A stretch of DNA of 64,000 nucleotides from the NCBI GenBank assembly GCA_035578905.1, contig JAQJVL010000002.1, forward strand, positions 7,812,717 to 7,876,716, written 5' to 3'. The position numbers and the translations under genes were made by a program. Origin of the DNA: Stictocephala bisonia (Eukaryota > Arthropoda > Insecta > Hemiptera > Membracidae). Of this stretch, positions 18,631-30,148 are shown piece after piece (within the stretch, counting starts at the first letter, position 1; every line of letters starts with the position of its first letter). The notes beneath the pieces are model-generated. The model saw only the letters and a program-made list of their open reading frames with translations, did no database searches and was not told the origin of the DNA.

Positions 18631-19399
18631 TACTTTCTAACCCCATGTGGGCGAGAGTTTCTCTAATCGTTGGTAAGTAGAGTTGTTAAAGTCCTCTATA
18701 GTCCTTCAGGGCGAATGCGAGAGACCCGCAAGTTGTGGACAACAAAACTACCTTCTCGTCAGGGTGCAAATTAATTCCCCTCTAATCAGTTAACGTTAAG
18801 TGAAGGGCCATAAATGACTGCTATAAAATCGTAAGTACATGTAGTCTACAATATAACGCAGCTATACAGCAGGTTTAGTTGAATCTCAGATCACTAAACA
18901 TAACGAACAAGCACTGGAAAAAACATGTCATCGACAGCTTATCGTCTAATACATAAGGGATTTATCGTCTAATACAGCATACAAGAATTAATTTCAAAGA
19001 TTAACTGATAGTAAAAATTGTACAAATTAGCGTATTTATTTAATGTTTGTTCTTGAGATAAGTAAAAAACATAAAGCTATTAACAAAAATGGAACACTGT
19101 TAGCGTTAATATAAGTGCAATGAGGGTCATTTACATAACCAGCCTCTCGCTGTGGACCTAACGATCCGTGTCAACTAAAGGCCGCTATCGCCCCACGATA
19201 TAAACACTGGCCGCTACGGTTAAACCCTGCAACTTTGCTGTCTTCTTATAAAAAGCAATTTACATATATAATCAATTACTTGGCAGCCTTCTTTAACATG
19301 AGATTATATTAAATATGCAGCCCATTTGACTTTATTTTATTTTATTTTTATCAAACTGGTCGGTAAGCAAACTGCAGTAACTTGACCGTTCAAACAATC

Positions 19400-21190
19400 A
19401 CACATGCTACTCTAAACAAACATGTTCTCCCCTGCATTACCGAAACTGTCACCAATAATTCATTCTACTCTAAACAAACATGTTCTCCCCTACATTACCG
19501 AAACTGTCACCAATAATGCATGCTACTCTAAACAAACATACTCTCCCTACATTATCGAAACTGTCACCAATAATTCATTCTACTATAAACAGACATGTTC
19601 TCTCCTATATTACCGGAACTGTCGCCAATAATGCATGCTACTCTAAACAAACATGTTCTCCCCTACATTACCGGAACTGTCACCAATAATGCATGCTACT
19701 CGAAACAAACATGTTCTCCCCTACATTATCGAAACTGTCACACATAATGCATGCTACTCGAAACAAACATGTTCTCCCCTACATTACCGGAACTGTCACC
19801 AATAATGCATGCTACTCGAAACAAACATGTTCTCCCCTACATTACCGGAACTGTCATCATAATGCATGCTACTCGAAACAAACATGTTCTCCCCTACATT
19901 ATCGAAACTGTCACACATAATGCATGCTACTCGAAACAAACATGTTCTCCCCTACATTACCGGAACTGTCACCAATAATGCATGCTACTCTAAACAAACA
20001 TGTTCTCCCCTACATTACCGGAACTGTCGCCAATAATGCATGCTACTCTAAACAAACATGATCTCCCCTACATTACCGGAACTGTCACCAATAATGCATG
20101 CTACTCTAAACAAACATGTTCTCCCCTACATTACCGGAACTGTCACAAATAATGCATGCTACGCTAAACAAACATATTCTCCCTACATTGCCGGAACTGT
20201 CTATAATAATGAATGCTACGCTAAACAAACGTTTACCCTACACTATCGGAATCGTCCACAATTATGAATGCTCCGCTAAACTGACATAAACTATTGTAAT
20301 TGTCAACAAGTATGGTACGCTAAACTAACATGTTCTACCCTAAATTATCGGAACTGTCAACAGTAATGAATGCTACTCCAAACAAACATGTTCTACCTTA
20401 CATTATCGGAACTGTCAACAATAATGCATGCTCCGCTAAACTGACATAAACTATTGTAATTGTCAACAATTATGCATGCTCCACTAAACTGACATAAACT
20501 ATCGTAATTGTCAACAATCATGTATGGTACGCTAAACTAACATGTTCTACCCTACATTATCAGACCTGTCAACAATTATGCATGCTCCGCTAAACTGACA
20601 TAAACTATCGTAATTGTCAACAATTATGTATGGTACGCTAAACTAACATGTTCTACCCTACATTATCAGACCTGTCAACAATTATGCATGCTCCACTAAA
20701 CTGACATAAACTATCGTAATTGTCAACAATTATGTATGGTACGCTAAACTAACATGTTCTACCCTACATTATCAGACCTGTCAACAATTATGCATGCTCC
20801 ACTAAACTGACATAAACTATCGTAATTGTCAACAATCATGTATGCTACGCTAAACTAACATGTTCTACCCTACATTATCAGACCTGTCAACAATTATGCA
20901 TGCTCCACTAAACTGACATAAACTATCGTAATTATCAACAATTATGTATGGTACGCTAAACTAACATGTTCTACCCTACATTATCAGACCTGTCAACAAT
21001 TATGCATGCTCCGCTAAACTGACATAAACTATCGTAATTGTCAACAATTATACATGCTCCACTAAACTGACATAAAATATCGTAATTGTCAACAACTATG
21101 CATGCTCCACTAAACTGACATAAACTATCGTAATTGTCAACAATCATGTATGCTACGCTAAACTAAATTATTCTCCCCTACATTATCGTA
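19400..21190. repeat. 58-bp satellite grading into a 106-bp higher-order repeat
   Basis: The first ~14 units have a 57-58 bp period (catgttctcc at 19421 and 19479; cata at 19537), with core ctctaaacaaacatg, then ttctcccctacatta, then ggaactgtca. After ~20270 a diverged ~48-bp unit (aaactgacataaactatcg then taattgtcaac) alternates with the 58-bp type. The pair repeats with exact 106-bp spacing (tggtac at 20525, 20631, 20737). Open frames of 69-75 aa are repeat artefacts. Confidence 0.95.
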
Positions 21191-21479
21191 ATTGTTAAAA
21201 CTCGTTTTTGCTATACTAATCTATATTACATTACATTGGCAATCAAAAATAACCACCACATTGATAGTATAGGCTGAAATGTCAAAAATTATTTCAATGA
21301 AAGGAATCCTCCCAAACACAATAACATAGGCTACAAATTAGGTGTGGGGTGGTTCAATTGAATTTAAATCCAAATACACTTCATGTAAATTTAAAACAGT
21401 ATGCTAACTATTTACATAATGCTATTCATTTATTGGCGGTGTAACAGGGAAAAATATAAATCAGTAATTTGAGGGTTTG

Positions 21480-21695
21480 CTATTATATGTTTACAGTACA
21501 AGTGAACGTCACACAACACAAATTTATCACAATATAAACACAAAATGCACAAATATTATGGTGAGTGTGGTTCACCGAAATCGATCACCATAATATTTGT
21601 GCTTATATTGTAATAAAGTTGTGTTGTGTGACGTTTACTTGTACTGTATATGTACCAACGCGTATTATGTTAATTAAAAAACTATTATATGTTTA
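21480..21695. mobile_element. Hairpin insertion with 14-bp direct repeats
   Basis: A near-palindrome, arms ~21493-21565 and ~21586-21647, with loop around gtgtggttcaccgaaatcga. It is followed by a ~34-nt unpaired tail ending in a six-A run. The whole (21494-21681, 188 bp) is bounded by identical ctattatatgttta at 21480-21493 and 21682-21695. A 14-bp duplication plus an A-rich end suggest target-primed retroposition. There is no coding sequence. Confidence 0.65.
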
Positions 21696-22087
21696 ACGTA
21701 TTTCCGGACATACGTATAAAACTAGTAAGTAGAGTTATGTACTTGTCTTTATAATAATTTCGTAACTTCCTTTAAAGAACAAGGATATGGTAATTGGCTA
21801 AAGTAGTCCGACTTAACACAATACCGGATGTGTGTTAATGTAGGAAACACGAAGTTGCAATAGACACGAGGTTGCACTTAGCTGTCCTCACTGGTGCATG
21901 ACGGCTGTGCACCTTCTCTACAGTTAGACTTGTACGTTCGTTTTAAACCATTACGACTTCATCTCCAAACCCCTTACTACAACAACTCCACCCCCATTTT
22001 TCTCTAACCGTATATATCCAATGTCTAGGCGCTCGTTCAATATGTTTAATTTTTCTTTTTCGCAAGTAAATATTTATTGTCGATACC

Positions 22088-22240
22088 ATAAATGAAATAC
22101 GATGAGCATCGTTTAGTCGTACAAAATACGATGTGCATCGTTTAGTCGTACGAAATACGATGTGCATAGTTTAGTCGTACGAAATACGATGTGCATAGTT
22201 TAGTCGTACGAAATACGATGTGCATCGTTTAGTCGTACGC
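22088..22240. repeat. 29-bp tandem repeat, 5 copies
   Basis: Unit gaaatacgatgtgcatcg then tttagtcgtac, five copies with c/a variation at catcg/catag. The minus-strand frame through it is not a gene. 21696-22087 and 22241-22940 show nothing else, apart from a weak family F match at 22380-22460. Confidence 0.9.
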
Positions 22241-22949
22241 TGTATACAAATACGGAGTGTTGTTAATTATAATCTTGTAATTTCTGAGGTAGCTAGCAAA
22301 AATAACATACTCTAAGTCCACAGAAAATCTAAACACGGAATTTCAATGACTAGCTTGTCAGCCTTACAATTTTTGTCAGTCAGTTAATGAGTGGAATTTG
22401 TCTATTTATTGAAACAGCCTCACTTCCCTCATTACTCCCATGTCTTCCTCAAACTTAAACTATCTAACCTATATTTAATAAATTAAAGTAACATAACAAT
22501 TGAACACTAAACACAATAGTTTAAAGTTTAACAGTATATTAAGAAGAGAATTATGTACCTGCAATAAATCAGTTTTGAGTGTGTTATAATCCCAAAATTG
22601 TTTAACATTTCATTTAAGCATTTTCAGAGAATACATACTGTATTGTAGTTTCACAGGTTACTTTTTTATTCCCCAAAGTTGGCTGAAGAAATTTCCCCAA
22701 AAAGGAGGTCACTAGCCCGACAAACCGCCCAACTCGTAGCATAAGTCTTTACATAAACATTCAGTTCAACGTTCGTAGCCAAACAAATCCTCAATGAAGG
22801 ACGAGACTAAAATAAGTAATCCTTAAACAACAAAAAACTATTCTAATTAAAAAATGTAAACTTTTTAAAATTTTGTATGCATATTTTATTCATGTATCTA
22901 TGATGTACATAAACTTAATTTATGAAAGTGATACCTAGAAAAAACACAG

Positions 22950-23465
22950 TAGGTATCACGCGCATCTCTAATGATTTCACACGGTCAAAATGACAGCTGA
23001 GTGGAACGGAAATGAGATAGAGAACTACTCTTCCCAACAATGTCATTAATTTAAACACTGTTATGAAAAATAGGTATGCTGCGTGCTGACAGCGCAATAA
23101 CAAGCCCTACCCATTACGTCATCTAGAGCAGTCACCATTAATTGATTTGATCAACACTGCCGATTGAAGCTTAGAATGACTAAATTAAATCATGTTAGTA
23201 TTTAAATAATTATTAATCGGTTTAATTACACAATAAAATAAATGATAAGGTAAACAATTAATAACAATTAAACAAATTTGTACAATTCATCACAGTAATA
23301 TATTTAGTATAAACATTGTTGAGGGGCTTGAAGGCGGAATTTAGTCACGCCCGTGATGTACGGCGGCGGAGCGGTGGAATGTTTCCCCTACCCTGTTAAA
23401 ACCCATATATGCACTAAATATAACACGCCCAAACTGAATCTGCCCGGCCCAATTGTACCGTGTTA
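22950..23465 (+). repeat. Promoter-like dispersed repeat family E, copy 1
   Basis: Colinear with 32185-32670 and 38770-39160. Shared order: gagatagagaa.tactctt.cc, tgctgacagcgcaataa.aagc, ccgccca-like GC block, attacgtcat, agcagtcaccattaattg, gatcaacac, a long AT stretch, cttgaaggcggaa, and the end 'aaatataacacgc'. It may be a solo LTR or non-autonomous element. The 62-aa minus-strand frame inside is not conserved between copies. Confidence 0.6.
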
Positions 23466-23824
23466 TCTTCCGGCGTTTAAGATTTTATAAAGTACCTATA
23501 GGGAATTCAGAAATAGAATTTAAGTATCTATGCACCATACAAGAAAACATATTAGTATAACATTAATTAATTAAGTACTTAAAAGCAGTTGCTTGAACAA
23601 CGACTCGTCCCTTCAGACTGCCTCACACAAAATCTGCTTAGAGTCAACAAGGAGTGAATCTCACCTGCAACAAAATACATCCGTTAGTTGTTGGACTCAC
23701 AGCATTTTACATGTTAAAAGATGTATTTAAATAATAGTAGGCCTACATACGTTCACGTGTTTAGTGAAGATTCGTGTTCTTAACCAATTTAGGCAATTAC
23801 TAGTTAATATTATTATTATTATTG

Positions 23825-24165
23825 GTGAGACACCAACACACAGTTTGTGCGCATTTTATGGCGAATATTAACTAAGAGAGCCTGTTATTACTAGCCCAAT
23901 GGCAAATAAGCGACCTATAGATTTACGTGTATTCCGAATCACGTAGTATGATTTTCATTTAATTGACAAGCCTGAAAGTAAAATCTCGCCCCTAAACAAA
24001 ATTCGGACCGTGACTACCACCCAACATAGAAATCCCAACATATCATTTATCGAACGCCATGTCGGTATTAAGAGGACCGGGTATCACCTACAATGACAAC
24101 ATTTTGTTCCCAAGTAGATGGGTTACAGCATTGCGCCACTAGTGCCGAGTTATTTAGCTTGTTAT
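23825..24165 (-). repeat. Dispersed repeat family A, minus-strand copy
   Basis: Reversed blocks include cagtttgtgcgcattttatg, ccgaatcacgtagtatgatt, ttgacaagcctgaaagt, gaccgtgactaccacccaac, and caagtagatgggttacagca. 23466-23824 and 24166-24490 are unassigned. Confidence 0.6.
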
Positions 24166-24489
24166 TTAGGCGACTATCACGATTTATTTACTTTATCATG
24201 AAGCAAAACGATACATTTAACGAAAAGGTATCACGTCACTTTAACGTAACTTAGCGTACATACTTCTGAATTACTTAGCTGCTAAGTTACTAGATTCTAG
24301 GGTATTATAATGATCTAACTAAGTCCTTCGAGATTTCAATTGTCCAAAGTTAACATTTACATTAACAGAAGAATATACATTGATAAGCAATTCCAGATAG
24401 AATACTTTCCAAATTGAACGTTTACAAGAAGCATTCTGATTTTATAAAATCAAAAACACGATAGATGCTAACTGAGATTTTTTATTACA

Positions 24490-25355
24490 TCACGGGCCTA
24501 AAATGGCAATAAAAATATATAGAAAAATGACCTATGAATGAAAATAAAATAAATGGTTCCAAATAATTGGCACAAACTTCCCCCTATATTAAAAGCAAAA
24601 AAAATCAAAACTTTGAAAATTACTAGTTTGATTTCCAAATATGTTTTTTTTTGTCATAACTCAAAAACTAGTCAACTGAGAGAAATGCGGTTTTTACTTA
24701 AATATTTTGAATTTTAATTCACAAATTTTCTGAAAATGTAATAAAAATCGTTAGAGCTTTTTTTTGAAAACATTCCATTTCTTATGTATTTGCACATGAT
24801 AATAAAAAAAAACTAACATTTCAAAAAAGGGAAAACAGTCTGGAGATATTGGCTAAATACACCTGCATACCAAATTTCATAAACATTGATCTTAGATCTT
24901 AGGCTTAAGCGGTCAAGTCATAACTAGAATCTACATTTTGCGATGACAACCGCGTCAAGGTACTATCTACAATTTTTACAAGATAACCAGACGTTTTACC
25001 CATACTGTGATGTGACATCCTCAGAGGTTTCTCAGAGACCACTGAGGATGTCACATTACAATATGGGCGAAATATCTGGTTATCTTGTAAATATTGTAGA
25101 TAGTAGCCTACCTTGACGCGGTTGTCACCGGAAAATGTAGATTCTAGTTCATAGACATTGATCAATCCTTTTGGTCTCCAGCGAAGTGCACATACACACA
25201 TACAGACGCACATACGGACTGACATCCAAGGTTTTTTCAAAAAACCACAATTTTGGGTTCAGGGGACCCTAAAATGGAGTTTTAAACCAACTTGTAAAAA
25301 AATTTTTTTTTACGATCACAATACTTTCTCTATGCTAACGCATATGGGAGAAAGT
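24490..25355 (-). repeat. Inverted duplication, left arm (family L), carrying a hairpin insert
   Basis: Reversed, it matches 25781-26345: actttctcccatatgcgtta, agtattgtga, tacaagttggt, tc(c)cctgaacc, tgtgcacttcgctgg, tatttagccaata, and further AT-rich blocks with tcaaaactttgaaaat. The hairpin element at 24892-25147 interrupts it. The two arms differ substantially, so the duplication is old or consists of two separate family members. Confidence 0.75.
24876..25163. mobile_element. Palindromic retroposon-like insert (family P), copy 1
   Basis: Palindrome 24922-25149, with arms sharing ctagaatctaca, accgcgtcaaggtacta, gataaccagac and tcctcag. It is bounded by ttcataaacattgatc (24876-24891) and ttcatagacattgatc (25148-25163), 15 of 16 identical. 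A ~30-bp unpaired tail containing cttaagcggtcaagtcat is at the left. On the + strand 25037-25080 reads gaccaCTGAGGA, a stem, then GAAATATC-tggt: a hammerhead-like core with a 5-bp outer stem. The paralogous sequence near 25961-26000 lacks this insert. The 111-aa minus frame through it is an artefact. Confidence 0.75.
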
Positions 25356-25780
25356 TAATAATAACTAACTAAAATTAAAAAACCATTTATAAGTTAATAA
25401 AAATTCCATGTTTGCTTAAAAGGGGAGGAGAATTGAGTATACTTAAATAGGTACGGTAAATAAATAGGGATTAGTGAGCAGAGTGAGTGTAGGATCTATT
25501 GTCGGGTTATTATGGATAAGTCTATTATCATGGATAAAGGCATCATCCCGTGAGAGGTCTGAGATGTACTGATGTATCCATATGGGTGGTATATGAGGTG
25601 GCCGTTTACATGTACCCATCAGATACATGTATGAGTACAATCTTACCGTCAGTAGGCTAAAACATGCTGTTCTGTTTCAACTGTACGGTTCGTGTTTATT
25701 GTTATTAAAATGAGTTGTAGGGAACACTATGATTATTAAAGTCCCATTCTATTGGACAAAAATATGATATTATTGTTTTT
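25356..25780. repeat. Spacer between the inverted arms, with dispersed repeat M
   Basis: 25633-25770 (gtacaatcttaccgtcagta, ggctaaaacatgctgttct, atgattattaaa) matches 48660-48790. The remainder is AT-rich and unassigned. Short open frames here are not supported as genes. Confidence 0.5.
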
Positions 25781-26345
25781 ACTTTCTCCCATATGCGTTA
25801 GTATAGAGAATGTATTGTGACCGTCCGAAAAAAATGTTTACAAGTTGGTCTAAAAATCCATGTTGGTGTCCCCTAAACCAAAAAAAAAGTGGTTTTTTCG
25901 AAAAAAATTGTTGTGTCTGTCCGTTTGTGTTTGTGCACTTTGCTGGTGACGAAACGTATGGATAGATTTTTATGAAATGTTATATGTATATGTATTTAGC
26001 CAATACCTTCACTTTTTTTTCACTTTTTTGAAATTTCATTTTTTTTTATTACTTTTTTGCAAAAACATACAAAAATAGAATGTTCTCAAAAACGACTCTA
26101 GTGATTTTTAAGAACTTACATTTTAAAAGAAGATGGGAAATATTTGAATTACAATTTTAAATGTTTCAGTAAAAACAGCATTAACTTGACTGGTTTTTTA
26201 GTTATAGCAAAAATACACATTTGGGAATCAAACCGGTAATTTTCAACGTTTTGATTTTTTTTTTTTATATGAGGGAAAGTTTGCACCAATTCTTTGGAAT
26301 CATTTATTTAAAATAAACTAGAACTGCAATTTAAATTACACATAT
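25781..26345 (+). repeat. Inverted duplication, right arm (family L), without the insert
   Basis: Counterpart of 24490-25355. At ~25961-26000 it reads ggatagatttttatgaaatg and then tatttagccaata. It therefore bridges the point where the left arm carries the 256-bp hairpin, and serves as an internal empty-site control. No coding capacity. Confidence 0.75.
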
Positions 26346-26559
26346 TTCATTTTTTAAATGTATTGAAATAATCAACGTTTTACTAAAATTATCGTCCCTT
26401 TGAACAGTTCTCCATTTTTAAATGATAAATAAAGTGTTTAATAATAATAATAAATGTATTTATTGTTTTCACAGGTACAGATTAGTTTCACAGGCAAAAT
26501 TATTGATCAAATTATTATGGACCAAATACTTCAAATAGTAACCGTATGTAAGTAATACT

Positions 26560-27225
26560 AATAATGACATTAGGGTTGTAAAGTAATAGAAGAAAACGTC
26601 ATTAGACGATAACAACATAGTGGCTGTGAAATTTGCCATAGACATGATTACAGGAAGTATGTCATCTCTCTTGAGATAAACAGTTTATAAGTAATAATAA
26701 TGACATTAGAGTTGGTAAAATAAGATGGAAGAAAACGTCACCAGGCGATAACAGCAAAGTGGCTGTGAAGTTTGCCATAGACATGAATACAGGAAGTATG
26801 TCATCTCTCTTGAGATAAACCGTTTGTAGGTAAAATTAATAACGTTACAGGTACGTAAAGTAAGATGAAAGAAAACGTCACCAAGCGATAACAGCAAAGT
26901 GGCTGTGAAGTTTGCCATAGACATGAATACAGGAAGTATGTCATCTCTCTTGAGATAAACCGTTTATAAGTAATATTAATAACGTTAGAGGTTGTAAAGT
27001 AAGATGAAGAAAACGTCACCAAGCGATAACAACAAAGTGGCTGTGAAGTTTGCCATAGACATGAATACAGGAAGTATGTCATCTCTCTTGAGATAAACAG
27101 TTTATAAGTAATATTAATAACGTTAGAGGTTGTAAAGTAAGATGGAAGAAAACGTCACCAAGCGATAACAACAAAGTGGCTGTGAAGTTTGCCTTAGACA
27201 TGAATAGAGGAAGTAAACAGTTTAT
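26560..27225. repeat. ~139-bp tandem repeat, ~5 copies
   Basis: gccatagacatga recurs near 26635, 26774, 26914, 27052 and 27191 (139, 140, 138, 139 bp). Units carry gaagaaaacgtcac, gcgataacaacaaagtggct and gtatgtcatctctcttgaga. Minus-strand frames of 72-111 aa arise from the array. Confidence 0.93.
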
Positions 27226-28165
27226 AAGTTTCATCCCTGACGAAATTGAAATACTTTGCAAATAAATCAAACTTTCCCCACACTGTCTACATGGACAATG
27301 TTTACAGCAGCGTGTTACTAAAATTGTGCAATTATTGTATTTCTTACCCATTTTAACTTTTTTAAATTTATCAAACAACTCATTCATAACAATCTTCTGT
27401 GGATACGACATCAAAATTGTGTTTCAAACCCAAAGAATGAACATAATTAGAAAATATAAATTAATGAAATCTAATAAACATAATATGAACGTGAACTATT
27501 ACTTATTAATAACTAATAATAACAATAATAGTTATTATTTTGTACGCAATACTACACTATAGCAAACTTACAAGCTTATTCCACAACTACAATACTTGTA
27601 CTTATAAACATGATTTTGACTACTTAGGGGAAATAAACAAAATGTTATATGCACTGCCTAAATAAATAAAAAATTGGAAAGAGTGAGGATACATATAAAA
27701 TGAGATACAATGAATGATACTGTCATCATTATAAACTAAAAAATAACCTGACAAAAACAAAAAAATCCTGAATGTGTGATATCACACAATCAAAAATAAA
27801 AAAAAATACATATACAAGATAATGTATGTTAAAAGTTGTATATTTACGCAGTAACATTTTGAAATGAATAGTTACTTCAAAGTTAATAACTTTGAAATAA
27901 GTAGGTTAAATAAATGTTATTTTATAAATATAGTTCTTTAAAAGCATGACGTTTATCATTACAGTACGCAATAAACACATTTTAAGAACTCCCTCTGCCT
28001 TAGATACGAAAATCGATTGCCTACATATATCGTTTATGGATAAGAATTTGACTTTGCAGATGAATGTGATGAGTGTATATGTACAGTTGTAGTCTTTGTT
28101 CTAACTAAAATACTCCGACTAGAAAGAGTTATTTATTGAAATCCCAATAGTGAGGGCAATAAATG
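27226..28165. other. Unassigned AT-rich segment
   Basis: No repeat or gene identified. A minus-strand frame starting at 27414 has a Cys-rich patch (TRCCKHCPCRQCG) before running into the tandem array. It is short, without splice or homology support, so I do not call it. Confidence 0.4.
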
Positions 28166-28173
28166 CATGTACA

Positions 28174-28300
28174 TCTAATTGGTCAGACCATCCTGTGACT
28201 GATTGGTCAGCTAGTTCTATTATCTGATTGGTCAGTCGATCCTGTGATCTGATTGGTCAGCTAGTTCTGTGCTCCGATTGGCTAGCTGACCACAACCAAT
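28174..28300 (-). promoter_or_regulatory. 25-bp tandem repeat of inverted CCAAT boxes
   Basis: ATTGG occurs at 28178, 28202, 28227, 28252 and 28277, that is 24-25 bp apart, mostly within ctgattggtcag. A CCAAT in the other orientation is at 28296. ctgattggtcag fits an NF-Y type CCAAT box on the minus strand. Regulatory action is inferred only; it may be a plain minisatellite. A perfect 7-bp-stem hairpin (cccagca/tgctggg) follows at 28301-28322. Confidence 0.6.
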
Positions 28301-28327
28301 CCCAGCACAGATAATTGCTGGGATGCC

Positions 28328-28710
28328 CACCCATACATGTGCAGTTGTAATGACCCACCCGCCCAGTCATACACGTGCAGTGGTAATGTATATACCAGAC
28401 TACCATGATACTTACGTTATTATACTTATTGTGTATTTATGCTCAGTCAAGAACAAATAGCTTAGGGTTTGGATTTGATTCATCCAATATAACGATGTAC
28501 CCACGCATACACGTAAAGTGGTAGTAACCCACCCACCCATCCATACACTTACTGTGGTAGTAACCCACCCGCCCACCCATACACGTACTGTGTAGTAACC
28601 CACCCGCCCACCCATACAAGTACTAAGGTAGTATGGGTAGAAAAAATAACACCATGCCTGTACGGGTGGGTGGGTGGGTCAGTAACACAATGCCTGTACG
28701 GGTGGGCGGT
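28328..28710. repeat. GGGTGGG-type minisatellite, locus 4 (both orientations)
   Basis: C-rich units at 28328-28390 and 28497-28620, and G-rich units at 28660-28710, flanking a ~105-bp non-repeat segment (28390-28496). Same unit as loci 1-3 and 5. The inverted arrangement within one locus is unusual for a minisatellite. Confidence 0.85.
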
Positions 28711-28929
28711 TTTTGCTCAATTAAAGAAAAGAGTCAATGAAATATTAGTTCCCTCCTTTCTTAAGACATTCTTAAGAATTCGGAATAATGATTCCGATTG
28801 AATTATACTGGAATTCAAGTACTCGACTGATATCTTACTAACTAGAGAATTTAGTATTTAAAAAAATGCCCTTTGGACAACATCCGAACACAGGCCAGCA
28901 CACAATACGGACACTATATTTCTAGTAGT

Positions 28930-29110
28930 ACATGAATTTGCTACAGTCAAACGCTTATGCTGCTACCTAACGGTAATTTGTATAATGTAAGCGTCGGACG
29001 ACTTTTTGGCGTTCTATTATATCTGCTATTAGCCGCTTCAACGTGTGACGTGTGTTGGTATGAGAGACAGAGAGATTTATACCGCTGGCGCTACCTGGAA
29101 AAACCGAGGA
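28930..29110 (-). repeat. Dispersed repeat family G, minus-strand copy
   Basis: Reversed blocks aggtagcgccagcgg, tctctctgtctctc, cacgttgaagcggctaatag, cgtccgac and taccgttaggtagcagca match 53990-54245 and 57857-58078. 29111-30005 has nothing I recognise; short frames there carry no domain. Confidence 0.5.
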
Positions 29111-30005
29111 AATAAAAAGAGTAAAAACAGAAAATACCGATTATAACTTCCAAAACATTTAACCATTCTTTCGTCTAACGAGGGTAACCAATGCCCCTTT
29201 CCTACTCACAAGAGGTTCTATTCATTATTCACACATCAGACACCAATCTCACATGGACGACTATGGGTGGCGAATGACTGTGATGAGAGTGAACGATTGA
29301 GTTAAGTCTTGGTACCAAGCTTCACTGATCTGGTTTCAGTGGTACCAGGTAGTCCAAATAATTAATGTTTGAAGATATTTAAGCTGCAGAAAAGAACATT
29401 CCGGATTATATGATTATGATGAAAATTAAAAAGAAGAGATTCGTGCATAAACGCTTTCAAATCCTTACAACAGCTGATACTGCCATGAGTCTACATAAGA
29501 AACAATTCCTTTTTGTATGTTAAGATACGAAATAACACGTTGGATGGACATACATATACAATACTAGAGGCAGGGAACATTTCTAAACTGGACAACACAG
29601 AACTGTGGTTTACAATCATGTTCCTTTCAGGTCGAAGTTCGTTTAGTCAGCAGTATGCCGAAAGAATTCTAATGTGCTCAGGTGCACAAGGCATATAAGG
29701 CCTGTTTAAAAAAAATCTTGATATAGAAGGCTTCTAATTGCAAGGACGAGTTCATTGCAGAAGACTGAAAGACCATCTAATTGGCATAACTCATACCGGA
29801 AGTGGAATGACTACTTACTTGGGTGTGACTGTGGCGTGACAGTGACTTTGTATGCATATGAAATTGTACATGAAGAATATGACGCGTTCCGTTAGGTAGA
29901 TAGGTTGATTGCGGTAATTTTTGTAAATTGCTTGTATGCAATAGAATAACTAAATTTGAATAACATTCTGGTAAATTATCAAACAAATAGTGAAAACCAA
30001 TAGTT

Positions 30006-30148
30006 GCCGGCGTGGTGGCTCAGTGGCTAAGGCTTCGGACTGCGGAGGGCAATGTCCAAGGTTCGATTCTCCACTGAACCAACAGTCAGTACTTCACTCG
30101 TTGAATAAAGTTCACGCACAGGCTTGTAGCCCGTGTGAACTGTGGAGC
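30006..30148 (+). repeat. tRNA-derived SINE (SINE-I), split by a LINE
   Basis: ggcgtggtggctcagtggct (A-box), ggttcgattctcc (B box), cactcgttgaataaagttca, then gcccgtgtgaactg, where it breaks off. The missing 3' part (gagtgaagtttttatttaaa) resumes at ~31318, directly after the LINE tail. Confidence 0.75.

Noticed and set aside
27230..27414. Minus-strand frame with a Cys-rich patch (TRCCKHCPCRQCG)
   Set aside because: Looked like a possible small exon or zinc-binding peptide, but it is ~60 residues, runs into the 139-bp array and has no splice or homology support.
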